Source of the DNA: Microbacterium sp.
GTDB taxonomy: Bacteria; Actinomycetota; Actinomycetes; Actinomycetales; Microbacteriaceae
Assembly (NCBI GenBank): GCA_019510305.1
Contig: JAEKKN010000026.1
Span: 1-64,000, forward strand
Direction of reading: 5' to 3'
DNA: 64,000 nucleotides
Each line of letters opens with the position of its first letter. Position 1 is the first letter of the stretch. Below, piece by piece: positions 23,956-32,431 of the stretch. Both the position numbers and the translations under genes were made by a program. Below the pieces are notes generated by a model, which ran no database searches, was not told the DNA's origin, and saw only the letters and a list, made by a program, of their open reading frames with translations.

Positions 23956-24543
23956 TCAAGCGGTCCGCCGCGAGCCCGCGGCTGTTCGAAGCGCGTCGGA
24001 GACGGCAGGGTCGAGCCCGGGCACGTCGTCGAGGGGCACGGCGAGGGCGAGCAGCGCCCGGCTGAAGTAGTTGCGCGCCGCGGCGGCCAGTGTGATGTCG
24101 ACGATCTGTCGATCGGAGTATCCGGCGTCTCGAAGCGATCGGGTGTCGGCGTCGGTCATCGAGGCGGGGTCGGCCGACAGGCGTTGCGAGTACCTGATGA
24201 TTGCCTGCTCGGGGTCGCTGAACGCGCTGTCGTCGCCGTGCGCGAAGCTCGACATGCCGGCCTCGTCCACCACCCCCGCGCGCAGCGACTTGCGGCCGTG
24301 CGCGAGCAGGCAGTGACCCGAACCGATCTGGCGTGCCGCACCCAGGGTCGCGGCTTCGTACGCGCGCACGCCGATCGACGGGACGATCGCGCGGATCAAT
24401 GCCATGAACGCCGCATGGGCTTCTGGATTGACCGCCATCGCCTGGGTATGAGCGAAGACGAATCCGTCTTCGCTCAGGTCGTCCGCGTACATCTCGGCGA
24501 CGTGGCCGGTCGCATCGGCGACCGCCGGAGGCGTGATGATCAT
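23956..24543 (-). CDS. AhpD/carboxymuconolactone decarboxylase-like protein
   Basis: 195 residues; the ATG has AAGGAG about 8 bases upstream and the frame's extension above it is shadow. All-helical AhpD-like fold. The catalytic segment of AhpD is E-x-x-x-x-C-x-x-C-x-x-x-H; here it reads GSGHCLLAHGRK, with one cysteine and one histidine: the first cysteine is replaced (Ser or Gly/His). Proteins of this class are annotated as peroxidase-related enzymes with unproven activity. It is divergent from the 50-residue CX4C protein. Confidence 0.8.
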   Translation of the reverse strand: MIITPPAVADATGHVAEMYADDLSEDGFVFAHTQAMAVNPEAHAAFMALIRAIVPSIGVRAYEAATLGAARQIGSGHCLLAHGRKSLRAGVVDEAGMSSFAHGDDSAFSDPEQAIIRYSQRLSADPASMTDADTRSLRDAGYSDRQIVDITLAAAARNYFSRALLALAVPLDDVPGLDPAVSDALRTAAGSRRTA

Positions 24544-24663
24544 GGCAGCTCCTTCGCGTGCACACCAGGGCGACGCGAGAGCGGCCCCAGGCTCCTCCCG
24601 CCAGCGTACGCCGCACAGCACGCTGCCGTAAGTGCGTTCGGCGCCACCGGGTTCTGGCAGGCG

Positions 24664-24669
24664 TACCAT
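24664..24669 (+). promoter_or_regulatory. -10 hexamer TACCAT, leaderless start
   Basis: TACCAT ends 7 bases before the ATG at 24676. The intervening GAGGG is too close to the ATG to be a working ribosome site. Confidence 0.45.
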
Positions 24670-24675
24670 CGAGGG

Positions 24676-24828
24676 ATGACTGATTCAGCGCGGGACACCG
24701 CGGCAGAGGCGCCGGAAAGCCTGCAGCCGCTGCTCGGAACCCTGGACCTGCTCAGCGACGCCGCCGCAGGCTACTGCAGCGGCGGCGTCTGCCACTTCCC
24801 GGCACCCTCCGTGGAGAAGGCCGAGTAG
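24676..24828 (+). CDS. Small 50-residue protein with a CX4C motif
   Basis: A short ORF beginning MTDSARDTAAEAPESLQPLL. The C-terminal third is GYCSGGVCHFPAPSV, with two cysteines four residues apart flanked by Gly and aromatic residues, a redox- or metal-binding-like loop. GC-rich third positions support coding. The probable -10 box gives a leaderless start. It is divergent from the AhpD-like gene and convergent with the MFS transporter. No family recognised. A 10-bp inverted repeat (24784-24793 / 24830-24839) links the Cys-loop codons to the sequence after the stop. Confidence 0.62.
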   Translation: MTDSARDTAAEAPESLQPLLGTLDLLSDAAAGYCSGGVCHFPAPSVEKAE

Positions 24829-24846
24829 CGGCAGACGCCGATCCGG

Positions 24847-26325
24847 TCAGTGGCCCGCGGGGAAGTCCCCACCGGCATCGTCTGCAGGCTTGCTGACGAA
24901 CGGGCTCAGGGCCACGGCCGCGAGAGAGATGATCGCGGCGATCAGAAACGCCATGCGCGCGCCCGGAGCCCCGGCGACCGCGGAGGTCAGCCCCTCAGCC
25001 TCGCCGGAGTGCAGGATCGCCGAGTACGTGACCGTCAGCACGGCCACACCCGCCGCTCCCGCGACTTGCTGAAGGGTGTTGAGCACTGCCGAGCCGTGGG
25101 AGTACAGCGACCGCTGCAGCGAGCCGAGCGACGCGGAGAACAGCGGCGTGAACGACATCGCCAGGCCGACCGACATCGCCGACTGCACGATGATCAGCAC
25201 CCACCACACGGTGTGCTCGCCGACGGTCGAGTAGTAGAACAGCGCTGCCGACACCAGGATCGTCCCCGGGATGAGCAGTGTGCGGGTGCCGCGTGTGTCG
25301 TAGACCCGTCCCATCACAGGACCGAGCAGACCCATCAGCACCGAACCGGGCAGCAGGATCAGCCCGGACTCCAGCGAGCCCAGACCGGCGACGTTCTGCA
25401 GGTACTGCGGCAGCAGCGTCAGCGTGCCGAACATCGACAGCGCGAGGATCGACATGATCACGACGCCGAAGGTGAAGTTGCGCGAGCGGAACACGCGCAG
25501 ATCGAGCAGGGCGTCGTCGATGCGCTGCAGCACCAGCTGACGCCAGACGAACAGGCCGAGGGCGATCGCGCCGACGACGAGCGAGATGATGCCGGTGGAC
25601 TCGCCGGAACCGCCCTCGCCGCCGAACTGGCTGAGACCGAACACGACGCCGCCGAAGCCGAGCGCCGCGAGCGGGATGGACAGCACGTCGAGCGGCACCT
25701 TGCGGGTCTCGCCGAGGTTCGTCATCCACTTCGCGCCCATCGCGAGCGAGACGATCGCGATCGGCAGGATGATGGCGAACAGCGCGCGCCAGTTGAAGAC
25801 CTCGAGCACGGCGCCGGCGAGCGTCGGGCCGATCGCGGGCGCGAGCGAGATCACCATTCCGACGCGGCCCATCATGCGCCCGCGCGACTGCGGCGGCACG
25901 ACGTTCATGATCGTGGTCATCAGCAGCGGCATCATGATGCCGGTACCGCTGGCCTGGATCACGCGGCCGACGAGCAGCATGGGGAATCCGGGCGCCAGCA
26001 GGGAGACGAGCGTGCCGACCGAGAAGGCGATCATCGCGGCGATGAACACCTGTCGGGTCGTGAACCGCTGAAGGATGAACCCGGTGGTCGGGATGACCAC
26101 CGCCATCGTGAGCATGAACGCACTCGTCAGCCACTGGCCGAGCTCGGGCGGAATGCCGAGATCGGTGTTCAGGTGCGGGATCGCGATGCCCATCGTCGTC
26201 TCGTTGAGGATCGCGACGAAGGCGGCGACGAGGAGCAGCCAGATCACCCGCATGTCCCTCGCCGAGATGGCTCCGGGCGCGGTGGCAGGGGGCGTGGAGA
26301 TGGAGCCGGTGTCGACGGCAGACAT
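24847..26325 (-). CDS. DHA2-family MFS drug:H+ antiporter (EmrB/QacA type)
   Basis: 492 residues, about 12-14 transmembrane helices. Motif A-like segments and the DHA2 helix 1 signature (LLVAAFVAILNETTMGIAIPHL) are present, as is the motif C proline/glycine helix (APAIGPTLAGAVLE). The known role is proton-driven export of hydrophobic cations or antibiotics; the substrate is unknown. The N-terminal 22 residues are cytoplasmic. AGGAGG lies before the ATG (minus strand CTCCTGAAGG region at 26326-26341). It is divergent from an ABC exporter, so both may answer the same signal, but no regulator gene lies between. Confidence 0.92.
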   Translation of the reverse strand: MSAVDTGSISTPPATAPGAISARDMRVIWLLLVAAFVAILNETTMGIAIPHLNTDLGIPPELGQWLTSAFMLTMAVVIPTTGFILQRFTTRQVFIAAMIAFSVGTLVSLLAPGFPMLLVGRVIQASGTGIMMPLLMTTIMNVVPPQSRGRMMGRVGMVISLAPAIGPTLAGAVLEVFNWRALFAIILPIAIVSLAMGAKWMTNLGETRKVPLDVLSIPLAALGFGGVVFGLSQFGGEGGSGESTGIISLVVGAIALGLFVWRQLVLQRIDDALLDLRVFRSRNFTFGVVIMSILALSMFGTLTLLPQYLQNVAGLGSLESGLILLPGSVLMGLLGPVMGRVYDTRGTRTLLIPGTILVSAALFYYSTVGEHTVWWVLIIVQSAMSVGLAMSFTPLFSASLGSLQRSLYSHGSAVLNTLQQVAGAAGVAVLTVTYSAILHSGEAEGLTSAVAGAPGARMAFLIAAIISLAAVALSPFVSKPADDAGGDFPAGH

Positions 26326-26468
26326 GGGGCCTCCTGAAGGCGTAGCGAAGAGGGGGAACGTGCGAGTGCACCAGAGTCATTCAGCGTAACGGGATCCTCA
26401 GACATTTCATTCCGAACTCCCAGGAATCCGCTCCGGGCAGAACCGCTCCTCGTGTCGATGCCGCTGAG

Positions 26469-26474
26469 TACGCT
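26469..26474 (+). promoter_or_regulatory. -10 hexamer TACGCT, leaderless start
   Basis: TACGCT ends 7 bases before the ATG at 26481. Confidence 0.5.
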
Positions 26475-26480
26475 GACAGG

Positions 26481-28526
26481 ATGAGCATGGGCGGCGGACG
26501 AGGCGGTTTCCACGGGGTGGATGCGCAGGCGCAACGCCGTATCAACGCGGCCGCCCCGCGCATCGACAGGTTGGGCGCGCGCGTGATCTCGCTGTTCCGT
26601 CCGTACCTGTGGCGCATCGGCTTCACCGCCGCGCTCGTGATCGTCGGAGCGGCGATCGCGGTGATCCCGCCGCTGATCGTGCAGCGCATCTTCGACGACG
26701 CGCTGTTCCCGGTCGCCGGTGGCGGTCCGCAGCTCGACCTGCTGCTTCGTCTCGTGCTCGCGACCATCGGGCTGTTCCTGCTCTCGGCCGCCCTCGGCGT
26801 CACGCAGACGTGGCTGACCTCGACCGTGGGAAACAGCGTGACCGGCGACCTGAGAGTGCGCCTGTTCGAGCATCTGCAGGCGATGGAGCTCGGGTTCTTC
26901 ACACGCACGAAGACCGGCGTGATCCAGTCGCGTCTGCAGAACGACGTGGGCGGAGTCTCGGGGGTGCTGACGAACACCGTCACCAGCATCCTCGGCAACA
27001 CGGTGACGGTCGTCGCGTCCCTCGTGGCGATGATCCTCATCGACTGGCGCCTGACCCTGATCGCCGTCGTGCTCATGCCGTTCCTCATCCTCGTGCAGCG
27101 CCGGGTCGGTCAGCTGCGAGCCCGCATCGCGGGGGAGACGCAGGAATCGCTCTCCGAACTCACCTCGATCACGCAGGAGACGTTGAGCGTCTCCGGTATC
27201 CTGCTGTCGAAGTCGTTCAACCGGCAGCGCACCGAGGCTGCCCGCTACCAGGCCGAGAACCGCAACCAGGTCAAGCTGCAGGTGCGGCGGGCGATGAGCG
27301 GGCAGGGCTTCTTCGCCGTCGTGCAGGTGCTGATGTCGTCCGTCCCCGCGATCATCTACCTCGTCTCGGGCTATCTGATCGCGGGAGGAACAGGCGCGAT
27401 CACGGCGGGCACCGTCGTCGCCTTCACGACCGTGCAGGCGCGTCTGCTGATGCCGCTGATGGGGCTGATGAGGGTGTCGCTGGACCTGCAGACCTCGCAG
27501 GCGCTGTTCGCGCGCATCTTCGAGTACCTCGATCTCGTCCCCGAGATCACCGACGCACCGGACGCCGTGCCTGTCGACGAGGCGCCCGGTCCGCGCGGAC
27601 GCATCGAGTTCCGCGACGTGGTGTTCCGCTATCCGGACGCCGCGCCCGATACGCGCCCGACTCTGCAGGGGGTCTCGTTCGTCGCCGAACCGGGACGGCA
27701 CGTGGCCTTCGTCGGGCCCTCCGGCGCGGGCAAGACGACGATCCTGTATCTCGCCCCGAGGCTGTACGAGGCGCACGGCGGTTCGGTGATGTTCGCGGGT
27801 GCCGATGTGCGCACGCTGACCCAGGAGTCGATCATCGACCAGATCGGGATCGTGTCGCAGGAGACCTATCTTTTCCACGCCACGATCCGCGAGAACCTGC
27901 TGTACGCGAAGCCCGGCGCGACCGACGACGAGATGATCGCCGCGTGCACGGCGGCCAACATCCATCACATCATCGCGGGCTTCGAGCAGGGCTACGACAC
28001 CGTGGTCGGTGAACGCGGCTACCGGCTCTCAGGCGGAGAGAAGCAGCGCATCGCGATCGCACGGGTGCTGCTGAAGGATCCGCCAGTGCTGCTGCTCGAC
28101 GAAGCCACGTCGGCGCTGGACACCGTGTCGGAGCGCGTGGTGCAGGAGGCGCTCGACGAGGCCGCGAAGGGACGCACCACCCTGACGATCGCGCACCGGC
28201 TCTCGACGGTCATGGGCGCCGACATGATCCACGTGCTCGACGCGGGAGCCATCGTGGAGTCGGGGACGCACGCGGAGCTGCTCGCGCATGGCGGGCTGTA
28301 CGCCGAGCTCGCCGAGCAGCAGGTGGCGGCTTCGAGGGTCCTTGCGACCGAAGCGGTGCTCGAAGAGGAGGTCACGGGCGGGGCCGAGGCGCCGCTCGCC
28401 GAACGCCGCGCCGATCGGGCGCCCGCGGACTCGGCGGGAGCCGACGCCGTGGCCGCGCTCACGGCGCCGGTCCCGCTGCTCGACGCGCCACGCGTCGACG
28501 ACCGGGTCTATCCGACCGAAGACTGA
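26481..28526 (+). CDS. ABC exporter, fused permease-ATPase
   Basis: 681 residues. The TMD (residues about 40-330) has six helices, including the LIVQRIFDDALFP and ELTSITQETLSVSGILL coupling helix segments typical of multidrug/lipid exporters. The ATPase domain has Walker A GPSGAGKTT (about 412-420), Q-loop SQETYLFHAT, signature LSGGEKQR, Walker B PVLLLDEATSALD and the H-loop TIAHRL. A 75-residue C-terminal extension (AEAPLAERRADRAPADSAG) is low complexity. It works as a homodimer or heterodimer; no second half is adjacent. Probable role is export of a drug, lipid or siderophore. Confidence 0.92.
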   Translation: MSMGGGRGGFHGVDAQAQRRINAAAPRIDRLGARVISLFRPYLWRIGFTAALVIVGAAIAVIPPLIVQRIFDDALFPVAGGGPQLDLLLRLVLATIGLFLLSAALGVTQTWLTSTVGNSVTGDLRVRLFEHLQAMELGFFTRTKTGVIQSRLQNDVGGVSGVLTNTVTSILGNTVTVVASLVAMILIDWRLTLIAVVLMPFLILVQRRVGQLRARIAGETQESLSELTSITQETLSVSGILLSKSFNRQRTEAARYQAENRNQVKLQVRRAMSGQGFFAVVQVLMSSVPAIIYLVSGYLIAGGTGAITAGTVVAFTTVQARLLMPLMGLMRVSLDLQTSQALFARIFEYLDLVPEITDAPDAVPVDEAPGPRGRIEFRDVVFRYPDAAPDTRPTLQGVSFVAEPGRHVAFVGPSGAGKTTILYLAPRLYEAHGGSVMFAGADVRTLTQESIIDQIGIVSQETYLFHATIRENLLYAKPGATDDEMIAACTAANIHHIIAGFEQGYDTVVGERGYRLSGGEKQRIAIARVLLKDPPVLLLDEATSALDTVSERVVQEALDEAAKGRTTLTIAHRLSTVMGADMIHVLDAGAIVESGTHAELLAHGGLYAELAEQQVAASRVLATEAVLEEEVTGGAEAPLAERRADRAPADSAGADAVAALTAPVPLLDAPRVDDRVYPTED

Positions 28527-28530
28527 AAGC

Positions 28531-29304
28531 TCAATGCGCTGACAGGCCGCCGTCGACGAACAGCGAGTGCCCCGTGACGTAGGCGGAGCCCGCGCCGGCG
28601 AGGAACACGGACGCCCCCGCGAAGTCGCCGGGCACGCCGTTGCGGCCGATCATCGTCCGCGAGGCGAGAGCTGCGATCTGCACCGGATCCTCCTGCAGCC
28701 GCGCGTTCAGGGGAGTCAGCACGAAGCCCGGAACCAGGGTGTTGCTCGTGACGCCGGTGCCGCCCCAGGCCTCGGCCTCTGAGCGCATGAGGGATTCGAC
28801 CGCGCCTTTGGAGACGCCGTAGATGCCGCTGCCGACGAAGGCGCGGTGCGCCTGCTGCGAGCTGATGTGGATGAGGCGGCCGTAGCCGCGCTCGGCCATG
28901 CCGACCGCGTAGCGCTGTCCGAGCAGGAACGGCGCGAGCGAGTTCACCGTCATCGTGGCATCCCAGTCGTCCTCCGTGATGTCGGCGAATGCGGGGCGGA
29001 TGTTGATGCCCGCCGAGTTCACGAGGATGTCGGGTTCGCCGAACGGCTCGGTCGCGGCCTCGGCCACCGCGCGGATGCCGTCGCGCGTGCTCAGATCGCC
29101 GACCACGCCCGCGGCGCGGCAGCCGGCATCCGTCAGCTCGCGCACCGTCTGATCAACGCGCTCGGATCCGCGGGCGACGATGACGGTGGCGGCGCCGGCT
29201 CGGGAGAGCGCGGTGGCGATGCCGCGCCCGATGCCTGAGCTGCCGCCGGTCACGATCGCGGTGCGACCGTCCAGGCCGAAGAGGGAGTGCAGATAGTCGT
29301 TCAT
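28531..29304 (-). CDS. Short-chain dehydrogenase/reductase
   Basis: 257 residues, classical SDR. Cofactor motif TGGSSGIGRG (TGxxxGxG, about residues 19-28), NSAGIN for the NNAG position, and the active site Ser (HISSQQ), Tyr-x-x-x-Lys (YGVSK) all present, with the C-terminal GHSLFVDGG. Cytoplasmic NAD(P)-dependent oxidoreductase; the substrate is unknown. The NSAG and HISSQQAH variants resemble gluconate 5-dehydrogenase or 2-deoxygluconate dehydrogenase groups. AGGA before the ATG supports the start. Confidence 0.9.
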   Translation of the reverse strand: MNDYLHSLFGLDGRTAIVTGGSSGIGRGIATALSRAGAATVIVARGSERVDQTVRELTDAGCRAAGVVGDLSTRDGIRAVAEAATEPFGEPDILVNSAGINIRPAFADITEDDWDATMTVNSLAPFLLGQRYAVGMAERGYGRLIHISSQQAHRAFVGSGIYGVSKGAVESLMRSEAEAWGGTGVTSNTLVPGFVLTPLNARLQEDPVQIAALASRTMIGRNGVPGDFAGASVFLAGAGSAYVTGHSLFVDGGLSAH

Positions 29305-29414
29305 GGAAGTCCTGATTCTGGAGGACGCGGACGGACGCCGTTCACAGCGGCGCGCCGAATGCAGACAGGCCGCCTCGCGCGAGCGTCATCCGGGTTCTCC
29401 GAGACGGGCCGCGG

Positions 29415-30362
29415 TCACCAGGCGAGCGCCGCGACGAGAGAGGGATCGGGGTGGGCGTCGGCGAACTCGGGCAGTGACCGCAGCTCGGCGATGAACGCCG
29501 TGACCTCCGCGGCGTATGCGGGGTCGGGATGGGTGCCGGCGATCTCCTGGAGCGGTGGCACGTCCATGGTGAGGATGAGTTCGAGCCTAGCGGTCACCGC
29601 ACGGCGCGCTCCCGCATCCTGTAGCACGGCGATGCCGCCGCGCAGAGCGGCGAGATAGTCCCGAAGAACAGGGAGTCGCGCTCTGCTCTGCGTGATCGAT
29701 GTGCCATCGGCGCGCAACCGCCACTGCACGAGCGCGTCGGGGATGACGTCGAACGCGCGAGCACCCGTGTACATGCGCTGCGCGACGATCTGATCCTCGT
29801 AGGCGACGCCTTCGGGAAACCGCAGCTCCGCCCAGAACTCGGTGCGGCTCATCTTCGACCAGGCGACGATGTTCGCGGACGCGCGGGGATGCTCGAAGAT
29901 CGTCGTGCCGAGACGTGCCGGGTCGGTGGCCGCAGCGACCCAGGGCTGCACGCGACCGGGCACGTAGCGCTGTCCGTCGAAGCGCGAGCGCACGTACGCT
30001 GCGGCCACGAAGTCGCTGCCGGTTTCGACGAGCGTGGTGGTGAACCTCTCGAGAGCCGTGGGGGCGAGCTCGTCATCGCCGTCGAGGAAGCCGAGGAACT
30101 CGGTGTCGACCAGGGCGAGTCCGGCATTGCGGGCGCCGCCGAGGCCGATCGACTCCTCGTGCCGGACGGCGCGGAATCGCGGGTCGGATGCCGCGGCATC
30201 CGCGAAGACGGCGGCCGTCGCGTCCGTCGAGCCGTCATCGATGAGGATCGCCTGCCAGCGGGACTCCGACTGCGCACGCAGCGATTCGAGGGCGGCCGGG
30301 GCGAATGCGGCGATGTCGCGACCGGGGACGATCACGGTCACGATCGGAGCGGATGCAGTCAC
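29415..30362 (-). CDS. Glycosyltransferase family 2
   Basis: 315 residues, GT-A fold. The nucleotide-sugar site is IVTVIVPGRD..., then AILIDDGSTDATAAV and the DxD motif FLDGDDELAP. No membrane helix. The family transfers sugars from UDP/TDP donors to cell-envelope acceptors. The gene stands alone, and the acceptor is unknown. The GTG start lies 7 bases after TAGACT (30374 to 30369 on the minus strand), so the transcript is probably leaderless. Confidence 0.9.
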   Translation of the reverse strand: MTASAPIVTVIVPGRDIAAFAPAALESLRAQSESRWQAILIDDGSTDATAAVFADAAASDPRFRAVRHEESIGLGGARNAGLALVDTEFLGFLDGDDELAPTALERFTTTLVETGSDFVAAAYVRSRFDGQRYVPGRVQPWVAAATDPARLGTTIFEHPRASANIVAWSKMSRTEFWAELRFPEGVAYEDQIVAQRMYTGARAFDVIPDALVQWRLRADGTSITQSRARLPVLRDYLAALRGGIAVLQDAGARRAVTARLELILTMDVPPLQEIAGTHPDPAYAAEVTAFIAELRSLPEFADAHPDPSLVAALAW

Positions 30363-30402
30363 CAGCCGAGTCTATGGCGGCCTACCTGCTCCGGGGCCCA
30401 CT

Positions 30403-30436
30403 GGTCGTTGAGCGAGCGCAGCGAGACGAAACGCGA
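30403..30436. repeat. Dispersed repeat TTGAGCGAGCGCAGCGAGACGAAACG type
   Basis: GGTCGTTGAGCGAGCGCAGC followed by GAGACGAAACGCGAC lies in the gap between the glycosyltransferase and nadS. The same core (TTGAGCGAG...GAGTCGAAAC) occurs inside the gcv riboswitch at 39682-39719, and this type is known to be scattered through many actinobacterial genomes. Confidence 0.6.
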
Positions 30437-30449
30437 CGAGTCGCGGCAC

Positions 30450-31580
30450 TCACCCTCGGGAGACCGCGTGGACGGCTTCCGCGACGAGCGCCGCCAATTG
30501 CCCTGCCGCGCTCTCAGGCAGCGCTGTCCTGCCGAACGTGAACCGCACCGAGGTCTGGGCGACCTCGGGCGGGATGCCGCAGGCGAGAAGCACGTGCGAG
30601 GGCTCGTCGCTCCCGGCTGCGCACGCCGACCCGCTCGACGACACGACACCACGGCGCTCCAGTTCGAGAAGCACGGCTTCGCCGCTGACGCCGGCGAACG
30701 TGAAGCTGGCCGTGCCCGGCAGGCGATGCTGAGGATCCCCGGTCAGCGCGGCCCGGGGCACGGTGGTGAGGACACCGTCGATGAACCTCCTCGTAGATGC
30801 CGCGACGCGGCTCGCGACGTCGGCGCGCTCGGCATCCGCCAGTTCGAGTGCGGTCGCGAGCGCCACGGCCCCGGCGACGTTCTCCGTCCCCGAGCGCCGA
30901 CCTCGCTCCTGACCGCCGCCGTGCAGCAGCGGCTCCAGGGGAACGCGGCCCCGCACGGCCAGCGCGCCTGTGCCCTTCGGCGCGCCGAGCTTGTGACCGG
31001 CGACCGCGATCGCGTCCGCACCCAGATCGGTCAGGGGGAGCCATCCGGCGGACTGCACCGCGTCGACGTGGAGCGGCACGCGGGCGGCGCTGGTGACCGC
31101 ACGGAGCGCCGCCACGTCCTGCACCGTGCCGATCTCGTTGTTCGCGTGTCCGAGGGCCACGAGCGCGGTGTCCGGTCTCAGGGCCGCGGCGACCGCATCC
31201 GCCGTGATTCGCCCAGCGAAGTCGACGTCGAGCGGTGTCACCGTCACGCCATGGAAGCGGCGCAGGAAGTCCGCCGATTCGAGGATCGACTCGTGCTCGA
31301 TCGGGGAGACGACCAGATGCCGCCGTGCGGAGCCGAGCACGATGCCCTTCACCGCGAGGTTGTTGGCCTCGGTGCCGCCGCTCGTGAAGATCACGTCTGC
31401 CGGACGCATCCCCAGCACCCTCGCCACACGGCGGCGGGCGTCTTCCAGCGCGCTCGCCGCCGCCTCTCCGACGGTGTGATGGCTCGACGGGTTGCCGAAC
31501 ACGTCAGTCAGGTAGGGACGCATCGCCTCGAGCACCTCTGGCCGCACGGGCGAGGTGGCGGCGTGGTCGACGTACAGCAT
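30450..31580 (-). CDS. nadS: Cysteine desulfurase of the NAD operon (NadS/NifS-like)
   Basis: 376 residues, PLP-dependent. The catalytic pocket HVDAVQSAGWLPL (His and Gln for PLP), the PLP lysine in GHKLGAPKGTGAL, and the active Cys in the SSSGSACAAGSDEPSHVL loop are all present, the NifS/IscS group I arrangement. It shares one base with nadC (TGATG). In Corynebacterium glutamicum the orthologue NadS is encoded in the ndnR-nadA-nadC-nadS operon and helps assemble the 4Fe-4S cluster of NadA, which is the inferred role here. It is the last gene of the operon. Confidence 0.92.
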   Translation of the reverse strand: MLYVDHAATSPVRPEVLEAMRPYLTDVFGNPSSHHTVGEAAASALEDARRRVARVLGMRPADVIFTSGGTEANNLAVKGIVLGSARRHLVVSPIEHESILESADFLRRFHGVTVTPLDVDFAGRITADAVAAALRPDTALVALGHANNEIGTVQDVAALRAVTSAARVPLHVDAVQSAGWLPLTDLGADAIAVAGHKLGAPKGTGALAVRGRVPLEPLLHGGGQERGRRSGTENVAGAVALATALELADAERADVASRVAASTRRFIDGVLTTVPRAALTGDPQHRLPGTASFTFAGVSGEAVLLELERRGVVSSSGSACAAGSDEPSHVLLACGIPPEVAQTSVRFTFGRTALPESAAGQLAALVAEAVHAVSRG

Positions 31581-32431
31581 CAGTCGATCCTGACGTCCAG
31601 TCCGAGGTCGAGGGCACGCGCCGAGTGCGTCAGCGCGCCGACGGAGATCACATCGACGCCGGTCTCGGCGATGCTGCGGACGGTGCCGAGGTCGACGCCT
31701 CCCGAGGCCTCCACCTGCGCCCGATCGCCGATCAGGGCGACGCCCGCCCGCAGATCGTCGAGCGAGAAGTTGTCGAGCAGCACGGTGTGCGCCCCGCCGT
31801 CGAGCACTGCCGCGATCTGATCGAGCCGATCGACCTCCACCACCACGTGCGTGGTGTGCGGAAGCCGCGCAAATGCCGCCCGCAGTGCTGTGGCGAGGTC
31901 CGCGCCCGAGCGCTGCAGCACCGCGAGATGGTTGTCCTTCGCCATCACCGCATCCGACAGCGAGTAGCGGTGATTGTGCCCGCCGCCCGAGACGACCGCG
32001 TGTCTTTCGAAGGCGCGCAGCCCCGGGGTGGTCTTGCGCGTGTCGGCGATGCGCGCCTTCGTGCCGTCGACCTGGCGCACGTAGCCGGCGGTCAGCGTCG
32101 CGATGCCGCTCATGCGCTGCGTGAAGTTCAACGCGACGCGCTCGGCGGTGAGGATGCCGCGGGCCGAGCCCGATACCGATGCCAGCACGTCGCCTGGCGA
32201 GAACTCGTCTCCGTCGCCGACGTGCACGTCGGTCGTGAGGGTCGGGTCGGTCAGCGCGAAGGCGGCGGCGAAGACCTCTCCGCCGCTGAAGACGCCCGGC
32301 TCGCGGGCCACGAGGTCGGCGGTCGCCGTGGCGTCGGCCGGCAGCAGAGCGGTACTGGTGAGGTCGCCCCACGGTGCGTCCTCCTCCAAGGCGGCGCCGA
32401 CGACGCGGTTGATGGTGGCGGCGGTGAGCAT
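31580..32431 (-). CDS. nadC: Quinolinate phosphoribosyltransferase (NadC)
   Basis: 283 residues, the usual NadC length. Motifs: EDAPWGDLTSTALLP at the N-terminus, ERVALNFTQRMSGIAT, the substrate-binding ADTRKTTPGLR with the conserved Lys and Arg, HNHRYSLSDAVMAKDNHL, VEVDRLDQ, LDNF and the C-terminal EASGGVDLGTV. It converts quinolinate and PRPP to nicotinate mononucleotide with loss of CO2. The ATG shares one base with the nadB stop; the frame's extension upstream is shadow. Confidence 0.95.
   Translation of the reverse strand: MLTAATINRVVGAALEEDAPWGDLTSTALLPADATATADLVAREPGVFSGGEVFAAAFALTDPTLTTDVHVGDGDEFSPGDVLASVSGSARGILTAERVALNFTQRMSGIATLTAGYVRQVDGTKARIADTRKTTPGLRAFERHAVVSGGGHNHRYSLSDAVMAKDNHLAVLQRSGADLATALRAAFARLPHTTHVVVEVDRLDQIAAVLDGGAHTVLLDNFSLDDLRAGVALIGDRAQVEASGGVDLGTVRSIAETGVDVISVGALTHSARALDLGLDVRID

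Noticed and set aside
30450..32372. Long fused frame joining nadS to upstream sequence
   Set aside because: The upstream part is antisense or off-frame nadC; NadS begins at the ATG at 31580 with the LYVDHAATSP N-terminus.
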